In this document: one piece after another, positions 19,115 to 31,148 of the stretch
Layout of the letters: every line of letters starts with the position of its first letter
Position numbering within the stretch: position 1 is the stretch's first letter
Assembly: GCA_021234155.1 (NCBI GenBank)
Contig: JAJEKV010000138.1
Coordinates: 248,001 to 312,000 of the forward strand
Length of the DNA: 64,000 nt
Origin: Isoetes taiwanensis
Lineage: Eukaryota > Streptophyta > Lycopodiopsida > Isoetales > Isoetaceae
Direction of reading: 5' to 3'
Translations under genes and position numbers: made by a program
Notes under the pieces: model-generated
What the model was told of the DNA's origin: nothing
Databases searched by the model: none
What the model saw: the letters and a program-made list of their open reading frames with translations, nothing else

Positions 19115-22100
19115 GCATAGGGAAAGTGTCTTCGCATTGTTTCATGGAATTGTAGGGGCTTCCCATGGCAGAAGGGCAGTGGCTTGAATGGGATCGCGAC
19201 AGACATGGACATCGTCTTCCCGGGGAGACATGGGAGTATGAAGGGCATCGATTGCCGGACATTCGAGGATATCGGCATTTCTCACTTGCTAATGGCGCCA
19301 TGGCGATGGCGAATGCGGTGGAGTGGCTTGCTACTTTAGGGGCATTTAGCATGCAAGATCACACTTGAAGTCGATGCATTTAACCGCTACATGTGGGTAA
19401 TGGTATTAGAACTGGTCATGTCCCATTGTTTCTTGCTAGTTTGCTACATTCCCCATGCGGGCTCTAAGTTCTACGGTACATGATGCGGAACCACGGATGT
19501 CGGATGCCGTATAGGGAAGCGTATGATGGCATAGACCGCTATAGGCAATGAGGGACATGTGTTTTTGCTAGGAGATTTCAATGCTAAATGCGGCCGATTT
19601 GCGGTCGGTGACCTTCAAGGTGGCGCTAATGCTGATCCGCTTTGGCTTGAGACGGCCGCTATTCAAACATACACGGCACTCCCGGGATATGGTGGCTAGA
19701 CCATTTGGCGGGCAGCTGGTCCAGCTCTGCCGTGTTTTGACATGGTAATTTGTAATGGTATGCGGCGATGGCCACACTCGGGGGTGTTACTTGCGGGAGT
19801 GATAGGCGGGGATGGGGAGCTAGTGTGTTGGATTACCTTCGCTCGGTAGCGAGCACTTGATATGGTTACACACTTCTCCATTGGCACAAGCCGCGAGGGG
19901 GATGAGGAGGCTTTGTCGGATCACTACCCGCTTTATGTCCGCTGAATTGGGAGCACTCAATAGTGGAGACACCGCAAGGGGGCGTGGAGGGTTACCATAC
20001 ATCCCACGCTATCGAGCGAGGGGCCGGTATGAATGTGTTGGTGCGGGAGTTCTGAGGGGTTTGATAGCTTTACACCTTTGCAAGGCGGTGTGTGCATGGT
20101 GGTGAGGGCCTTGCCGGTACTTTGGGGGCTTCCTTTGCGGTGAAGGGCCCTCCAAGGAGGGACACCGCGCATTTTCCTGAGAACCCGTGGTTTGATGCTG
20201 ATTGCAAGGCTCTAAAGAGCCAGATGCACTTGGTCATAGATCCACAATTGCGACCCACAGGCCCCGCAAGACTATAAGCTCTTCCTAAAAGCCAAGAAGG
20301 GGAGATACATGGCGTAAAACCCGGGGGCGCTTTGTTTGATATGCTCATGGCGAGCCAAAAGCTTTTTGGCGTAAGGTATTATACCAGAAGCGCCAGGTGG
20401 CTGGTAATGTAAGTGTGGAGCAATGGATGCACCGCTTGCAGGAGTTATATGACCCCCCAGGAGCTAATGCCAGGGTCCCGGATCAGGTAGGAGAGGTGCT
20501 GCGGCTCACGGGGAGGATGTCCAGCAGGGTCTCGGGCATCCTGGCGAATGGCAAGGCAAAGGATTTTCTGAGGGGCTGCAGTAGAAAGTTGTTGAAATGG
20601 GGTGGCCCATCGTGGTAGGGCCCCGGCCGGTAATCATCAACCGGGCTCGGCGAGGGGCTCCCCGGAGTGGATGGTTAGTAAGGTTGTTCTGTGCATAAAG
20701 CTGGTAATAAGGATGAGCCGGGAATTACGGGATGATTATGGTAAGCTCATTTGTTTGCAAAGCTCTGGCGGTGGTGGAGAAGAAACTCACTAAGTGGGCG
20801 AGGAGGCGAGGGGGTGCGGCAATTGGCCAGCGGGGCTTTTCGCCCGGCTCACTCCACGACCGACCATATCTTCACTTTGAGAGTGTTGATGGAGGCAAAG
20901 CGGAATCTTGCGGCGGAGGACTTGTATTCTTTGCTTTGTAGATTTTAAAGGCGCATATGATACCGTCCCCGGAGACATCTTTGTGGCGAGGTTGCAAGAC
21001 TTGCGAGTTCCACGGGGAGTTTGCGTAATGGGGTGCACCCGGCTTTATGATGGGATTCATGCTGCGCCTTGCCTTATGAAGATCGTGGGTAGCTAGCACT
21101 ATGGGAGTTAAGCGGGGGCTGCTCCAACGCTTTTGGGTTGTACATTGATAGCTTGGAGGCGTGGATGCGCAACATGGGGAGCCAGGGGTGCAATTATCCG
21201 AGGCGACCTCGTGAGCGGTTGCTATATCGCGGATGATGTAGCTTTGCTATCCCACGGCCAGCGGTATGCAGCGGCATTTGGATGCCCTCGGTGGGTTACG
21301 TGGGGCAGCGGGAATGACAAGTGAACTTGCACAAAACTAAGCTTCGCGATCCTCGTCCTCGCAACACCCTATCCAGGAGTTATATTACGAGGGGGCCGGG
21401 GAAGTGGAGATGGTGCGGAGCTTCAAGTATCACGGGAATTGATTTCACTACTAAACATCTTTGTGGGATGAGTGTGTGGAGAGGAGAGCCGGTGCGGGCT
21501 GGAAGGCTTTATATCGCGATTGCAAAAGCAAAAGCGTGTTGCCGGATAGATCTCTGTGATCGGGCAAGGAGAGCACACTTGTTTAGGGCTTTGGTCGAGC
21601 CGGTCTTTGCTATATGGGGTGGAGGTTTGGGGTTTGAGTTAGCAAAAACACGTGGGATAGGTTGGAAAGGGTGCGAAAGCTTTCTTGACATATAGCTTGG
21701 GAGTGAAGGACACCGCCGTATCGATTTTTGTTGTATGAGGCGGGGTTACGGCCTTCTGACGATACGCTATCTTGTGAGACATCTTACTTGCTTCCATAAG
21801 GTGGATGGGATGGATGAGCATCGCTTGCCCCCCACAGGCCGTGTTGTTAACGCAGGCCCCCGGTGAAGAGGGTATGGTACGAGCATCTTTATGAGGGATG
21901 GTTTAGGAGGTGGTCTATGGATTACCAACGGATGGTGGCACTTTGGCGCATTCGATCGCTTGAGAATGGGCAATTGGATGTGGGCTATGCTTTGCCACCA
22001 CCGTGGGATGCCTCTACTCTTGCAAAGCCCAAGGCGAGCACTATCACGCTCAGTTAATCCCGGCCTTGAGCATGGACCCCATCGGTGCATTTGAAAGCAC

Positions 22101-22370
22101 ACATCTCTGTGAAGAAAGCGGAGAGCTATTGCTGCCATAAGGGCGGGTTCCCATTACCTCGAGGAATTGAAGCAGTCATTTGGGGGTGAATGGCGGCACG
22201 GGATCCCGAGGGGAGGAGAGGATATGTCGGTGTTGTGAGATGCACGTGATAGAGGATGAGCACCATGCCCTCCGGCGGTGCCCGGCAAAGATATGCCCAT
22301 GTCCGGCGGTGCATCGCGATCTTAGATGCTCGACACACCGCTACATCGATTACTCGCATCACCGATGGTA
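19115..22370 (+). pseudogene. LINE B ORF2, endonuclease/reverse transcriptase, decayed
   Basis: Fragments in order: an endonuclease motif VFLLGDFNAKCGRF near 19560; the SDHYPLYV end of the endonuclease near 19920; PRNAWFDEDC-like WFDADCK near 20190; reverse transcriptase RPAHSTTDHIFTLRVLMEAK near 20840; AYDTVPGDIF near 20955 (motif A); and IADDVALLSHG near 21230 (YxDD box). The C-terminal zinc motif CRCCEMHVIEDEHHALRRCP lies near 22217. Its neighbour at 46827-49700 has the same order with better-preserved sequence. Frames change every 100-300 bases. Part of this may be consensus error, because CAG and CTG look scarce in parts such as 19390-19730. Confidence 0.75.
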
Positions 22371-22436
22371 GCCTTGGCCCGGGAGCTTACATCCTGCAGA
22401 TTTCGGCCGTCGGACTTGCTCTTGAGGGGGCATGGT

Positions 22437-22636
22437 ATTTGAGAGCCTCTTTGTTAGGGGTTTTCCTCCCAAGTGGGGGTTTTTTCATCCCGGTAGTAGG
22501 GTTCTCTTTGTCTGATTACATTGTTTGTTTTGGTGTTGGGGTTTTGGCTTTTTGCACATTTCTCTGCATGTCTCAGTCTCATAGGCCTCGGCCTCCGTGG
22601 ACGTTAAAATAAACTTCCTTCCTTCCTTCCTTCCTT
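22437..22636 (+). other. LINE B conserved 3' UTR and tetranucleotide tail
   Basis: The stretch holds GGGGTTTTCCTCCC...GGGGGTTTTTTCATCCC, resembling the paired GGTTTTTCCC/AACC and GGGTTTTTCAACCC boxes of the other copies. It is followed by the CATAGGCC...GGCCTC box, GTGGACGTTAAAA and a (CTTC) repeat. I infer a structured 3' end recognised by the LINE reverse transcriptase. Confidence 0.7.
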
Positions 22637-24155
22637 TTCAAAGCTATACTTTCAAATTCCAGATCTTCTGTTTTAATTAATGGAGAATGTTGCCCCTTTT
22701 TCCCCCTGCAAAGAGGGGTAAAACAGGGATGCCCACTAGCTCCATTCCTATTCCTTATTATTATGGAGGCTCTTCATGGTAAGCTAGAAGAAGCAAAGAG
22801 ATCTAATATGATCCAAGGCCTCACCCTCCCTGAGAATGGGGAGATGGATCAACTTTTAAATGGACATTTTGCAGATGATACTTTCCTCCTAGTTTCGATG
22901 GACAATAGATCGCTTATCAATACTCAAAGCATCTTGGAAGAATTTGGAGTAGCCTCGGGGTGCAAGATCAATCCTCTCAAATCCAAAGTGGTTGCGGGGA
23001 TCAGGTAAAGGGAGAGCAAAGCTGCTCTCCTAGGGTGTAAAGTATATCCTTCCCACTAATGCTTCCAAGATTTTAGGAATTCCCTTAGTCCTTAAAGGTA
23101 GTCCTTCCGATATATGGTCCGATATTATTGAGAAATTTCAAAGGAAAGTGGACAGCCTAAACTCCAAACATATTTCTAAGCGAGAAGGGGCCATAATTGC
23201 AAATTTTGTCATTTCTTCCTCTCATGTTTACGGTCATCTGTCATTCTTGCTCCTAAGAAAGTAACCTCCAAACTTGAGCATTATCGGGAGATTCTTATCA
23301 CGTAGGCGAAAGAAGATCTTTGGACTCTGTGGCTATGGAGGAATGTTGTAAAGGCGGAGGTGCAGGGGGTCTAGGTGTCATAAACATAGAAAAGCGGGGG
23401 ATTGCTCTTGCAGCTAAGTATATCGTACAAGGCAGACCTATGATCGATCAAACACCCGGTTTCTATTATCACAAGGCATTACTTAAGCAGATGTCTTTCT
23501 TATGGGTGGAGGAAGCTAAATTTAGTGTTGCCTCATGCTATATTCTTTCCAATCAAAGTTCCAAACTCTATCCCTGGCATAATCAAGAAATGGATCAGAG
23601 CATGGAATCTAGTTAAAGGCATGTTTTCCTGGAAAGAGGGGTTATCCATGGATCAATCTATTTTTTGGAATCCGGCTCTCCTTACTAATAATGCCTCCTT
23701 ATGTTTAGCATGCCATTTTCCGGAGCAGGCCAGAATTTGGGGGAGCAAAGGAATCCATTTCATCAGAGATATATATGATGACCAAGGTATCATCCCCTTT
23801 CATCTTTCGGCCCTGGAGGGGGAAGGGGAGGAAAGCGGAAATCTTTGTATAATAATATATGCACATCGCTCTCTCAGGGGACTTGGTCAAATGATGAGGA
23901 TAACTGGAATTATAATGGTATCACGGGTTTCAAGGTTAAGAATGCTTACAGATACCTGATGAGAGATCAGAAGCTTTCCATTCATAGCAAGTGGCAGACA
24001 GATGAAGTGAGATGCATTAAGAATTTAAAATTCATGTGGTCGAGTCCTATCCCCCCAAAAGTGAAGTCTTTTATGTGGCAACTTTGGCATAGAGCTCTGG
24101 CCACCAATCATAAAAGATATAGGGTTCATATGACAGATTCGGATGTCTGCCCCAG

Positions 24156-24161
<6 letters not shown>

Positions 24162-24193
<32 letters not shown>

Positions 24194-24428
24194 TAAGAAA
24201 TTTTTGATTAATATGAAAATGGTACACGACCTTCTTGTGGGCTCCACAATAGGCCAGATAGGAAGTATACAATGCTCTTGGTCACCAGATAGACAGAATT
24301 GTCACGAGAAATACAAGCAGCCATCAAACTGAAAAACTGCTTTAAGATAATATCCATGTACTATGGTCACAGTCCTCAACCTCTTCTACGTCCCTGCAAG
24401 ATGATATCCTCCTCATTACAAAGAAGCA
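24162..24428 (-). mobile_element. Antisense L1 3'-end fragment in the LINE A zinc knuckle
   Basis: It starts with a run of about 28 T on the plus strand (poly-A in antisense). On the minus strand it ends CATATTAATCAAAAATTTCT TACCCTC before poly-A, like a plant L1 3' UTR. CAGATGTAT flanks it on both sides (24153-24161 and 24429-24437). Removing it restores the reading CPRCISHREDEEHLFKDC. It is too short to hold coding sequence and could alternatively be a SINE sharing an L1 tail. Confidence 0.82.
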
Positions 24429-25271
24429 CAGATGTATCAGTCACAGGGAAGATGAAGAACACCTCTTTAAAGATTGTCTCTGGTCGGAATGGGTCCTTGA
24501 GCTTGCTTCTAATATCTTTGTATATAACCTTATCATGGCTGACCCGTTGGAGTTCTTTTTGCCGAATAATCCTATCGATTGGAGGATCTATATCCTTCTC
24601 TGGCGTATCTGGAAGGGGAGGAACAATTTTATCTTTAACTGCGAGATAACTCACCCGGAGGCAATCATCAAACAAGTTCAATACGACATCAGATGGATTT
24701 CAGCCATTTTATAGACTCAATTCTAATTTGTATTCTTCTCATATTTCAGGTATTATCTTCATCTTTGGTGCGCCAAACTCAAATGGAAGAAGATTGATGC
24801 ACGGATACTAATCAGCAATGGATCAAAGTGTTCGGCCCTCCCAATCTCTACAACCATGAGGAGCCATGCCTTTGTAATCTTTGTTGTGTCGAGAATCCAA
24901 ATGCTAGAAGAGATTTGCTTTGTGAGGCAAAAGACGATAAGGGGCGGCTCAATATGGCTTAAGCGAGAATCCTGTATGTGCCCATTACGTGTACTATCGG
25001 TCATGGTCGAAGAGAGGCGGCAAATCCGGAAATCCAACCTCGAGGTCTTACTTTTTAGTGGACATCCATGTATGCAGACGATACAGAGTTCAGATAACAT
25101 GCTCCAGGCTATTTTGAATATATTCCATAAACACATACATTATAGGGTTAAACTTCCCTCTAAAAAGTTTCTTCTTTTTACCTTAAACAGGGTTATACTT
25201 CCCTTCAAAAAGGATCTTTTGTTAACTTATACTTTATAATTAATATATAAACTCGCCTTCAATCAAAAAAA

Positions 25272-25287
25272 GAAACTTAACTACAAC
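25272..25287. repeat. Right target-site duplication of LINE A
   Basis: GAAACTTAACTACAAC is identical to 14874-14889 and follows the A tail at 25265-25271. Confidence 0.9.
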
Positions 25288-27115
25288 AACTACATTCACA
25301 CTAAAAATAGTTAAGTCTCCGTTAAATAACTTAACTTAACCAAGATAAGTTAAATACTTTCACACCAAACACAATTAAGTCAAAAAATTTAACCTAACTG
25401 CTAGTTGTTCAGACATGGTCTTGTTAAGTTAGTAGTTAACCAAAATGTCTTCAGACAAGCTTTAGTTAAGTTACAATGTTAACTTGACTGAAACATGTTC
25501 ACACCAATCTAGTTAAGTTTACTGTTTTTTGTCGCTTCTCGCATTATTTGAAGTTGACCAATAGCAAATTAGAGATTTTTTGTTTTAAGCTGGAGCTGGA
25601 GCCAATGTTGGTTTCATTGCATTTCAGTCAGTAAATCCAAAATTTTAAATTCTGATGTTAAGGTTATAACGTGCTACTATTCCATAAAGAGAAAAACCAT
25701 CGAGTAGTTGAATGAAGAGCTCTGGCATTTTATTTCATTTTATTAGCTTTCTGCATGGCTTCTACAGCCCCAACAATCTGATAGTGCGTGAACTTGGCTA
25801 TAAATATTAAACATCCAAGTCAGCAAAATTACTTGTCATATGCATGAAATTGCCATAATATCCTGACCACAAAGCTACTTACTGCCTTCATCATAGTTCA
25901 ATTCTCCATATGTTGTAGTGCCTGGAGAAATGCCATGAGTTGTTATACCGTATTCAGATGTGCCAATAGCATAGTCATAATCTTCCTAGAAATGTCCCAA
26001 TAACTAGGCCAAATTCCTTATGGTAAACTAATTAAGGGTGAAGGACGAAGCTCAAAAAGAAACCAAAGGGTACATTATAAGGGCTTCCTGTAAAGACTGC
26101 ACTAAGACAGCGAGCATATCAAAAGAATATCCCCAATACAGTCCCTCTTGTTTTGGTTGAGATTTTGGAATCACAATATATTACCTACATGCAACATATG
26201 ATCTCCAACAAATAAGAGCCAAAAGAATACAAGCATAGATTCTGATACTGGAGCAATCTGCCAAAATTTGAACAAAGGGAAATGGCTAAATACGGTCGAG
26301 ACACAAAATGCAGGAAATAAAGGTCTTGAACAGCACATCAATAACAAGCAAGAGAAGACAACATGACACAGTTGAACATTGGATCGTGCCTCTATCTTCT
26401 TAGAATTATCATGATACCTGCAATGAGACGTTAAAAAGGGGGGAAGACTCCTTTTTTGTCCCTTTAGCTCATGTTGTACAAATTTATGATCAAAAGTGGT
26501 TGCATTATTAAAGAGAATAACTTTATATTAACAACAATAGCATCGAGAGAAGACATCTTTCAATTTTAACATTCTTGTCTCACTTGGTTTATAATCGCAA
26601 ATTGTTTTTGCTTTGAATCAAGTTAAGGCAATTCATTAGAGTATTGTGATTTTTGCTTTGTCTTAATTCTAGAAAGTGTCATTGGTTAAGTGTCATTGAA
26701 CATGGCAAAGTGGACTTACGATTATTGGATAAACCTTTTAGACCCAAGACATAACTTCTATGGGTATTTTAGTCCACCAACAAAGCAAATTGCATGAAAA
26801 TTTCCCATGATGAATTTATCAAAGATTTGAAAATAAAATAAAATAAAATAAGAATCCAAGGTCATGCAATGTTTGCTTACCAATTTTTCAATCCATGTGT
26901 AGCTTTGATACAGAGCCTCTTTTTTAAGAATGAATAAATGAATGTATTTTTATGATCCATGGAGATTAATTGGCCTATGGGACCCAGTCAATGAGGACAA
27001 CCTCTCATACTAAAAAACAGAAAAAGCTTGGCAGTAATAAGAATGATAAATTGTACAATGATATACTAGAATATATTTCAATGTTGTGTCAGAAGACATA
27101 TCTGAGTGGGCATAT
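25288..27115. other. Non-coding stretch; TTAAGTTA-rich at the left, then AT-rich
   Basis: 25288-25520 continues the TTAAGTTA/TTAACTTAA repeats interrupted by LINE A. The rest is AT-rich with an AAAAT microsatellite near 26829 and no coding signal that I can support. Confidence 0.5.
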
Positions 27116-27119
27116 ACAT

Positions 27120-28530
27120 GATCTTTTGAAGTTATGGTCATAGTAACCCCACTGAGGCCATATCTAATAGCACATGTAGCAGCTAGTTAGGCGGGACTAA
27201 CTCAACAGAGCATGCTCGGATATTATCGAATGCTGGATAATTCTAAAGGGCATAACATTCATCTTCAACGACTCCTAGTTGGCAACACTGACAGAGCCGG
27301 TCCTCCCGTGCATTCCAAATCTATCTGCATGTCTCACTGCGGAGGCAATGCGCCCTGTGCGAATAGAAGCTATCAGTCTGCGCTTCCTTATGGGCAAATG
27401 TGCACGCAGGCATGATTGATTTGATTTGCTGCTAGTAGTGTACCTATTCCAGGGCACCCGTATCTCAAAGTTTGCTATGGAAGGAAGCATCGGTAGTGCT
27501 TATGTTGATCTTCAGTTTGGACCTGAATATACTTGTCCTCCTACACATTCCATCGGGAGAACCACTGAGAACATTTCTCCTTCTAACAGATTTTAAGACG
27601 TGGCGAACCCAGTGCCACGGCATAATCAAGATCGGGGAGATGAACATCACCCATACCAACCACCTTCTGAAAGTAGATGATGTGTGGCAGTCCAATGCGG
27701 CTATTTGAAGATGCAAGAAATCTGTTTCTTGCAGGAGGATCTGATATGGAACTATGGACTTTACCCCCAAGTGCCTGAGCTAGGAAGTCTTTCTACACTC
27801 CACCTGGTGGTGAGGGATAATACTGGGCCCCAAACCTCAGTCTTGTACAGGAGAAACAGGCTCTACCAAAGCCCTGAACAAGTGCGATTGATGATTCCAG
27901 TCATATAGCTCCAATCCGGGGTCATGTGTAGCTAGATGGACATGCCTCGGTATGTAGTAGAAGGAAACTCCGCACCCAAATACTTATAGGTGGATGCCAT
28001 CTCCACATTTTGGCCCTAGTAAATGAAGGAGGGCAGCGTTGGCTAGGATGAGACGAGCAGCACCTTTGTCTTGACCAAGTTAACTTGCATGCCAGTGGAA
28101 AGACAAAAAGTATCCATGGCATTCAAATGGCGTTGCATGTCATCTGGGGTGTAGGCTAAGAGGTCCACATCGTCAACGTATATAAGCTGCCTAATTATGT
28201 AATGCACGAGATTCCGCTCCCTTGTATTCAACAAGCCAACTTTCCAGTGATCAATATATAGGTCAAACAACATTGGAGAGAGTGGGTATCATTGGTGGAC
28301 TCCAATACTACTGATGATAGGTTGACTTGATGGTGTCAATTGACCTGGGCATGTCTCATACAATCTGTATATGGCATTTTGCAAATCTATGGGGGCCCCT
28401 AATTGCCTCAATCTGTCCGCACAACTTGTCGCGAGATTTCGTAAAGATTCCTTTTTTTTCAAAAAAAGGATAAATTGAGGCATTTTAAAAAAAAAAGGAC
28501 ATAAAACAGTATTTTTAACCCCCCCCAAAA
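27120..28530 (-). mobile_element. LINE B fragment (reverse-transcriptase to zinc-motif part)
   Basis: Minus-strand fragments read ADRLRQLGAPIDLQNAIYRL, HYIIRQLIYVDDVDLLAYTP (YVDD in the YxDD box), GMQVNLVKTKVLLVSS, VPYQILLQETDFLHLQ and finally CQCCQLGVVEDE near 27285. All align in order with the plus-strand copy at 28771-30500, which lies head-to-head with it. Stops and frameshifts are frequent, and both ends are truncated. No 3' microsatellite is visible at its 3' (left) end. Confidence 0.8.
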
Positions 28531-28770
28531 AAAAGCCCCTTTTTTTTGTGCGAAGAAAGAATTGACTGTATCAAAATGACACTTTTTCATGAATTAGAAA
28601 TTTCCCCAAGTATATGTTTTTGAGAGAACTCCAGTTTTAAGAGAACGTAACATTTAACCGAAACTAGAAGTGAAGTAGTTACTGAAATTGTAGTATATTC
28701 AAAAATTGAAGATAAAATCTAGATATTCACATGCAAAATTTATAGTATTTTTAAAATACTCAGTTATGCA

Positions 28771-30500
28771 CAAAAGTGTGAGGAGTGCCGAGAGTCTATA
28801 TTGTTGCTTCGTGAATTTTGCGAATGCGTTTGACATTGTGCCTCGGGAAAAACTATGAGCAAGATTGCGATAGCTGGGGGTTCCTGTAGATTTGCAGAAT
28901 GCAGTGTACAGGCTATATGAAAGATGCTCGGGTCGGTTGCAGCCGACAAGCCAACCATTTGATATTAGTATTGGGGTTCGTCAGGGATGCCCTCTCGCCC
29001 CAACATTGTTTGGGCTTTACATTGATCAATTAGAGAGCTAGCTTGCTGATAATGGGGGCGATGGAGCTCACCTTCTGCACCAGATCATCAGGCAGTTAAT
29101 ATATGCTGATCATGTGGACCTCCTAGCTTACATACCAGCAGACATGCAACGACATCTCGATACCCTGGACACATTCTGCCAAGGGACTGATATACGCGTC
29201 AACCTGGCCAAGACTAAGGTGGTTCTCATATCATCCTCACGTCAGCGAGGATCCCCTCCTTCAGTTATCGAGGGCAGAATGTGGAAGTGGCATCCACATA
29301 CAAATATTTGGGAGTGGAGTTCCCTTCTACTATGCACTGGGACACATCCATATGGCTACGAGTGACGGCGGGCTGGAAGGCACTATATGCAATGCAAAAC
29401 AATAGTCCTAGAGCAGAGTTGTATGATTGGGCCCATCAGTCACACCTGTTCAAGGTCTTAGTAGACCCTGTCCTTTTATCACGGGGTTGAAGTATAGGGC
29501 CCGATGAGTATCCTTCGCTACTTGGAATGACTTGGAGCAGGTGCATAAAGCCTTCTTGGAATGAGCACTAGGGGTGAAGTCCACGGTCCCATATCAAATT
29601 CTCTTGCGAGGGAGAGGGGTTCTTGCCTCTTCAGAGGGCAGCCCTTGATCGCCATATTGTTTATTTTCAGAAGGTGGTCAATATGGACGATGCTCGTCTC
29701 CCTAACCTAGCTTATATCATGGCGCAGCGCTTCAAGGCCTGCTGGAGGGAAAAGAGAGCGCAATGGTTGGCTAGATGGAATGTGCAGGAGCACAGGTGCA
29801 TACATGTGCAAACAGAGGCAGATTGCCATAGCTTGAGGCAATATCTTGACGCTTACTTCCTCAGCAAGCTTTGGGATGCCAGTGCCCTTGAACAGGTCAA
29901 GACAACACACTACCAGCGCCACATAATCCCACATTGGAACGAGGCCCGCAATGTTATCTGCGTACCCACTTGCCTATGAAAAGGCGAGACTCATTGCCTC
30001 CATTCGCACAGGGGCACACCATCTTCGAATTGAGACGGGCAGATGGATTGGTGAGCCACGCCAGGACAGGCTCTGTCAATGCTGCCAAATGGGAGTCATT
30101 GAGGATGAATCTCATACCCTTCAAAGCTGCCCAGCGTATAATCAAATCCAGACGCGCTATGTTGAGTTGGTCAGGCCTGGTCAGCTGCTACATGTGACAT
30201 TGAGCACGACTTCCATACGGGTGCTGGGATCATACCTTCAGGATGTTATGGACATGCGAGATCAGCTATGTCCTCGGGCACACAGTTGACATGTATATAT
30301 ACATTTATTTCATGATGATGTATACTTGTATAGTTTGACAACATTCTTATTACTGCCACAGTTTTTCCCTCGAAAACCCTTCGGGGCGGGAGTTTTTCAA
30401 CCCAGACAGTAATAAGTTTGCTGCGCTCCTTCTGGGTCCCATAGGCCGACTGGTCTCAGTGGACGATAAAAATCATTCTATTCTATTCCATTCTATTCTT
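28771..30500 (+). mobile_element. LINE B fragment, unit 1 (reverse transcriptase to 3' tail)
   Basis: It begins near motif A (NFANAFDIVP, first D changed to N), then GVRQGCPLAPTLFGLYIDQL, LIYADHVDLLAYIPADMQRH (the YxDD box is YADH), LAKTKVVLISSS, VPYQIL and the zinc motif CQCCQMGVIEDESHTLQSCP near 30080. It ends with the conserved 3' UTR (30331-30470) and an ATTCT pentanucleotide tail. The catalytic aspartate changes and frame breaks mean it is dead. It is duplicated at 37707-39432. Confidence 0.87.
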
Positions 30501-30908
30501 TAACCATTAACCATGATATATGAATCCCCATGATAGATTTAGCGTTTCTCAACAATTCCAACATCGGCCTTTGTACAACTTGATGTTATCTCAGTATTTT
30601 CACTATGATTGTGCTCTGTATAAGATGATCACTATCCTTTATATGCATAAATGTTGAATACCCAAGTCTGATAAAACAATATATGATGACCTATAATATT
30701 ATGATTCCAGCAACATGTTTATTTCCATCTCAGTGATGATGATGTTGTTCCCTTCTACCTGTTATTATGGTCCACGTGCATGATGATGCTTTATTCCACC
30801 CACTGGATGTTGTTATTATTAGTTCTCTACCCGTTGGCTCGTTTTGTGTTCTTTGCGAGTCCCTTATGAGCATGTTCTAAAGAATCATCCTACAAAACTT
30901 ATATAATA
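30501..30908. other. Flank of the duplicated unit up to the Helitron
   Basis: It is AT-rich with no gene. It is repeated at 36816-37228, 39433-39840 and 42377-42796, always between a LINE B tail and a secreted-protein gene copy. It therefore belongs to the ancestral tandem unit and may carry distal promoter sequence. Confidence 0.6.
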
Positions 30909-31148
30909 TCCTATATTATAATGTTTTGCTGTAATTCCTGGATTTGGATCCAGCCCTAGATCCTAGGGCCACAAATGACCTGGCTATATCGAAGGGTCCA
31001 AATTTTTGTCTTTTTTTTTTGGCTCGACTCTGTTTTTACCATTAGGCTTATTTCTTCCAAACTTACCTTTCTAGGGTTTCTTTATGGCAGAGCAGCGGGC
31101 TTTGAGGTGCTCCCAAAATTTTATCTCTTCCTCTTCCGTTGCAATATG

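Larger units (their letters stand above)
17675..22636 (+). mobile_element. LINE B, longest copy, nested in LINE A reverse transcriptase
   Basis: It interrupts LINE A between GFSD and the downstream SSVLINGE codons. It has its own ORF1 (coiled coil plus RRM/CTD type) and a decayed ORF2, and its 3' end is CTCATAGGCCTCGGCCTC, GTGGACGTTAAAATAAA and then a (CTTC)n tail. This 3' end recurs in seven other places in the window (27-60 kb), with (TTCTA)n in place of (CTTC)n. It is clearly a different LINE clade from LINE A. GC content is visibly higher than the surroundings. I see no clear target duplication. Confidence 0.85.
15842..24714 (+). pseudogene. LINE A ORF2 (endonuclease + reverse transcriptase + zinc knuckle), split by two insertions
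   Basis: The start codon at 15842 overlaps the ORF1 stop by 8 bases. Endonuclease motifs are ITWNLQGIN, FIQEHKL, AGIAIAWKN, LINIYAF, LGGDLNMV, YSWTDKR and LSDHYP. The reverse transcriptase has MEKGKSPGPDGLPVEFF, LIPKT, YRPISLTNVIYKIIS and LDITKAFDTVSW, then breaks at about 17675. It resumes at 22637 with SSVLINGECC, KRGVKQGCPLAPFLFLI and FADDTFLLVS (FADD in the YxDD box). After a stop near 23006 come frameshifted thumb/connection fragments (GGAGGLGVINIEKRGIALAA). The zinc knuckle VCPRC...HREDEEHLFKDC is itself split by the L1 fragment at 24162-24428. It ends at TAG 24712-24714. Confidence 0.9.
14890..25271 (+). mobile_element. LINE A: L1-type retrotransposon with two nested insertions
   Basis: It has a DUF4283-type ORF1 (truncated at its 5' end) and an endonuclease/reverse-transcriptase ORF2, ends in TCAAAAAAA, and is flanked by a perfect 16-bp duplication. 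Without LINE B (about 17675-22636) and the antisense L1 fragment (24162-24428) its own length is about 5.2 kb. ORF1 and ORF2 remain open for most of their length before the LINE B insertion, so LINE A is relatively young, and the nested elements are younger still. The region 24715-25250, between the ORF2 stop and the tail, is 3' UTR with no gene. Confidence 0.92.
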
